Shown here piece after piece: positions 63,882 to 64,000 of a stretch of DNA of 64,000 bases. The stretch covers positions 1-64,000 of the forward strand of contig CAUJGP010000023.1 of the NCBI GenBank assembly GCA_963170155.1, written 5' to 3'. Below the pieces are notes generated by a model, which saw only the letters and a list, made by a program, of their open reading frames with translations, ran no database searches and was not told the origin of the DNA. This stretch comes from Bdellovibrionota bacterium. GTDB taxonomy: Bacteria; Bdellovibrionota; Bdellovibrionia; Bdellovibrionales; Bdellovibrionaceae. A program made the position numbers and the translations under genes. Each line of letters begins with the position of its first letter. Positions within the stretch are counted from its first letter, which is position 1.

Positions 63882-64000
63882 AGGTGACCTCCTCTAATAT
63901 TTTGTCCTCGGGCTTGTAAAAAAACGACCATACTTTGATTGCCTCGCTTTTTTTCCATCATTAGTAGTTGGCTGTGTAAATCGGGATCAAACGGGTCCTT
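63878..64000 (-). CDS. C-terminal fragment of a gene cut by the window edge
   Basis: An open minus-strand frame enters from the right edge and ends MEKKRGNQSMVVFLQARGQN followed by IRGGHL and the stop at 63878-63880, overlapping the next ATG as ATGA. Forty residues are visible; the tight coupling shows it belongs to the envelope operon. The family cannot be identified. Confidence 0.6.
   Translation of the reverse strand, partial: KDPFDPDLHSQLLMMEKKRGNQSMVVFLQARGQNIRGGHL

Noticed and set aside
1-64000. CRISPR arrays, prophage, restriction or toxin-antitoxin systems
   Set aside because: No regularly spaced repeats and no proteins with the corresponding signatures were found; the only mobile trace is the transposase relic near 1.5 kb.

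Overview
The window reads as chromosomal DNA of a flagellated, low-GC, Gram-negative bacterium, most likely of the Bdellovibrionota (Bdellovibrio-and-like organisms, formerly Deltaproteobacteria). Pointers are the Gram-negative outer-membrane gene lptD, two short flagellins, a Tad/Flp-type pilus structural cluster, an AgmX/TonB-like envelope operon of the kind found in myxobacteria and Bdellovibrio, and the style of the RpoB/RpoC sequences. This placement is inference from protein resemblance; no rRNA lies in the window.

Layout. 1-1.98 kb is a gene graveyard: minus-strand relics (a TetR C-terminus, two frameshifted reading frames), one intact small secreted protein and a dead IS3-type transposase. 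2-5.5 kb holds a VOC-fold protein, a secreted alpha/beta hydrolase and an amino-acid permease. 5.66-5.75 kb is a strong intergenic RNA-like hairpin. 5.8-8.2 kb has two tandem flagellin genes. 8.4-11.6 kb is a minus-strand Tad/Flp-type pilus cluster with heavily overlapping genes. 11.7-15.5 kb carries small genes, arfB, folD, a lipoprotein and an rlmB-type rRNA methyltransferase.

15.5-46.95 kb is the translation/transcription core in one direction: four tRNAs (Thr, Tyr, Gly, Thr), tuf, tRNA-Trp, secE, nusG, rplKAJL, rpoBC, rpsLG, fusA, then the S10, spc and alpha operons to rplQ, with terminators after tuf, rplL, rpsG and rplQ and recognisable promoters before the tRNAs, rpsL and rpsJ. The order is classical except that rplX (L24) is missing between rplN and rplE and adk follows secY directly.

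47-64 kb: a single reading frame joining shikimate kinase, type I dehydroquinate dehydratase and shikimate dehydrogenase; a LysR regulator; an M32 carboxypeptidase overlapping lptD; a secreted protein of unknown role; tyrS; a POT-family peptide transporter; and finally a tightly coupled minus-strand operon running off the right edge, encoding a small secreted protein, a TonB/AgmX-like inner-membrane protein with a glycine-rich periplasmic linker, an Ig-like lipoprotein, an outer-membrane beta-barrel, a helical lipoprotein and a von Willebrand A lipoprotein. Together these look like parts of a trans-envelope machine resembling the myxobacterial Glt/Agm apparatus, and are the best candidate for a little-described system here.
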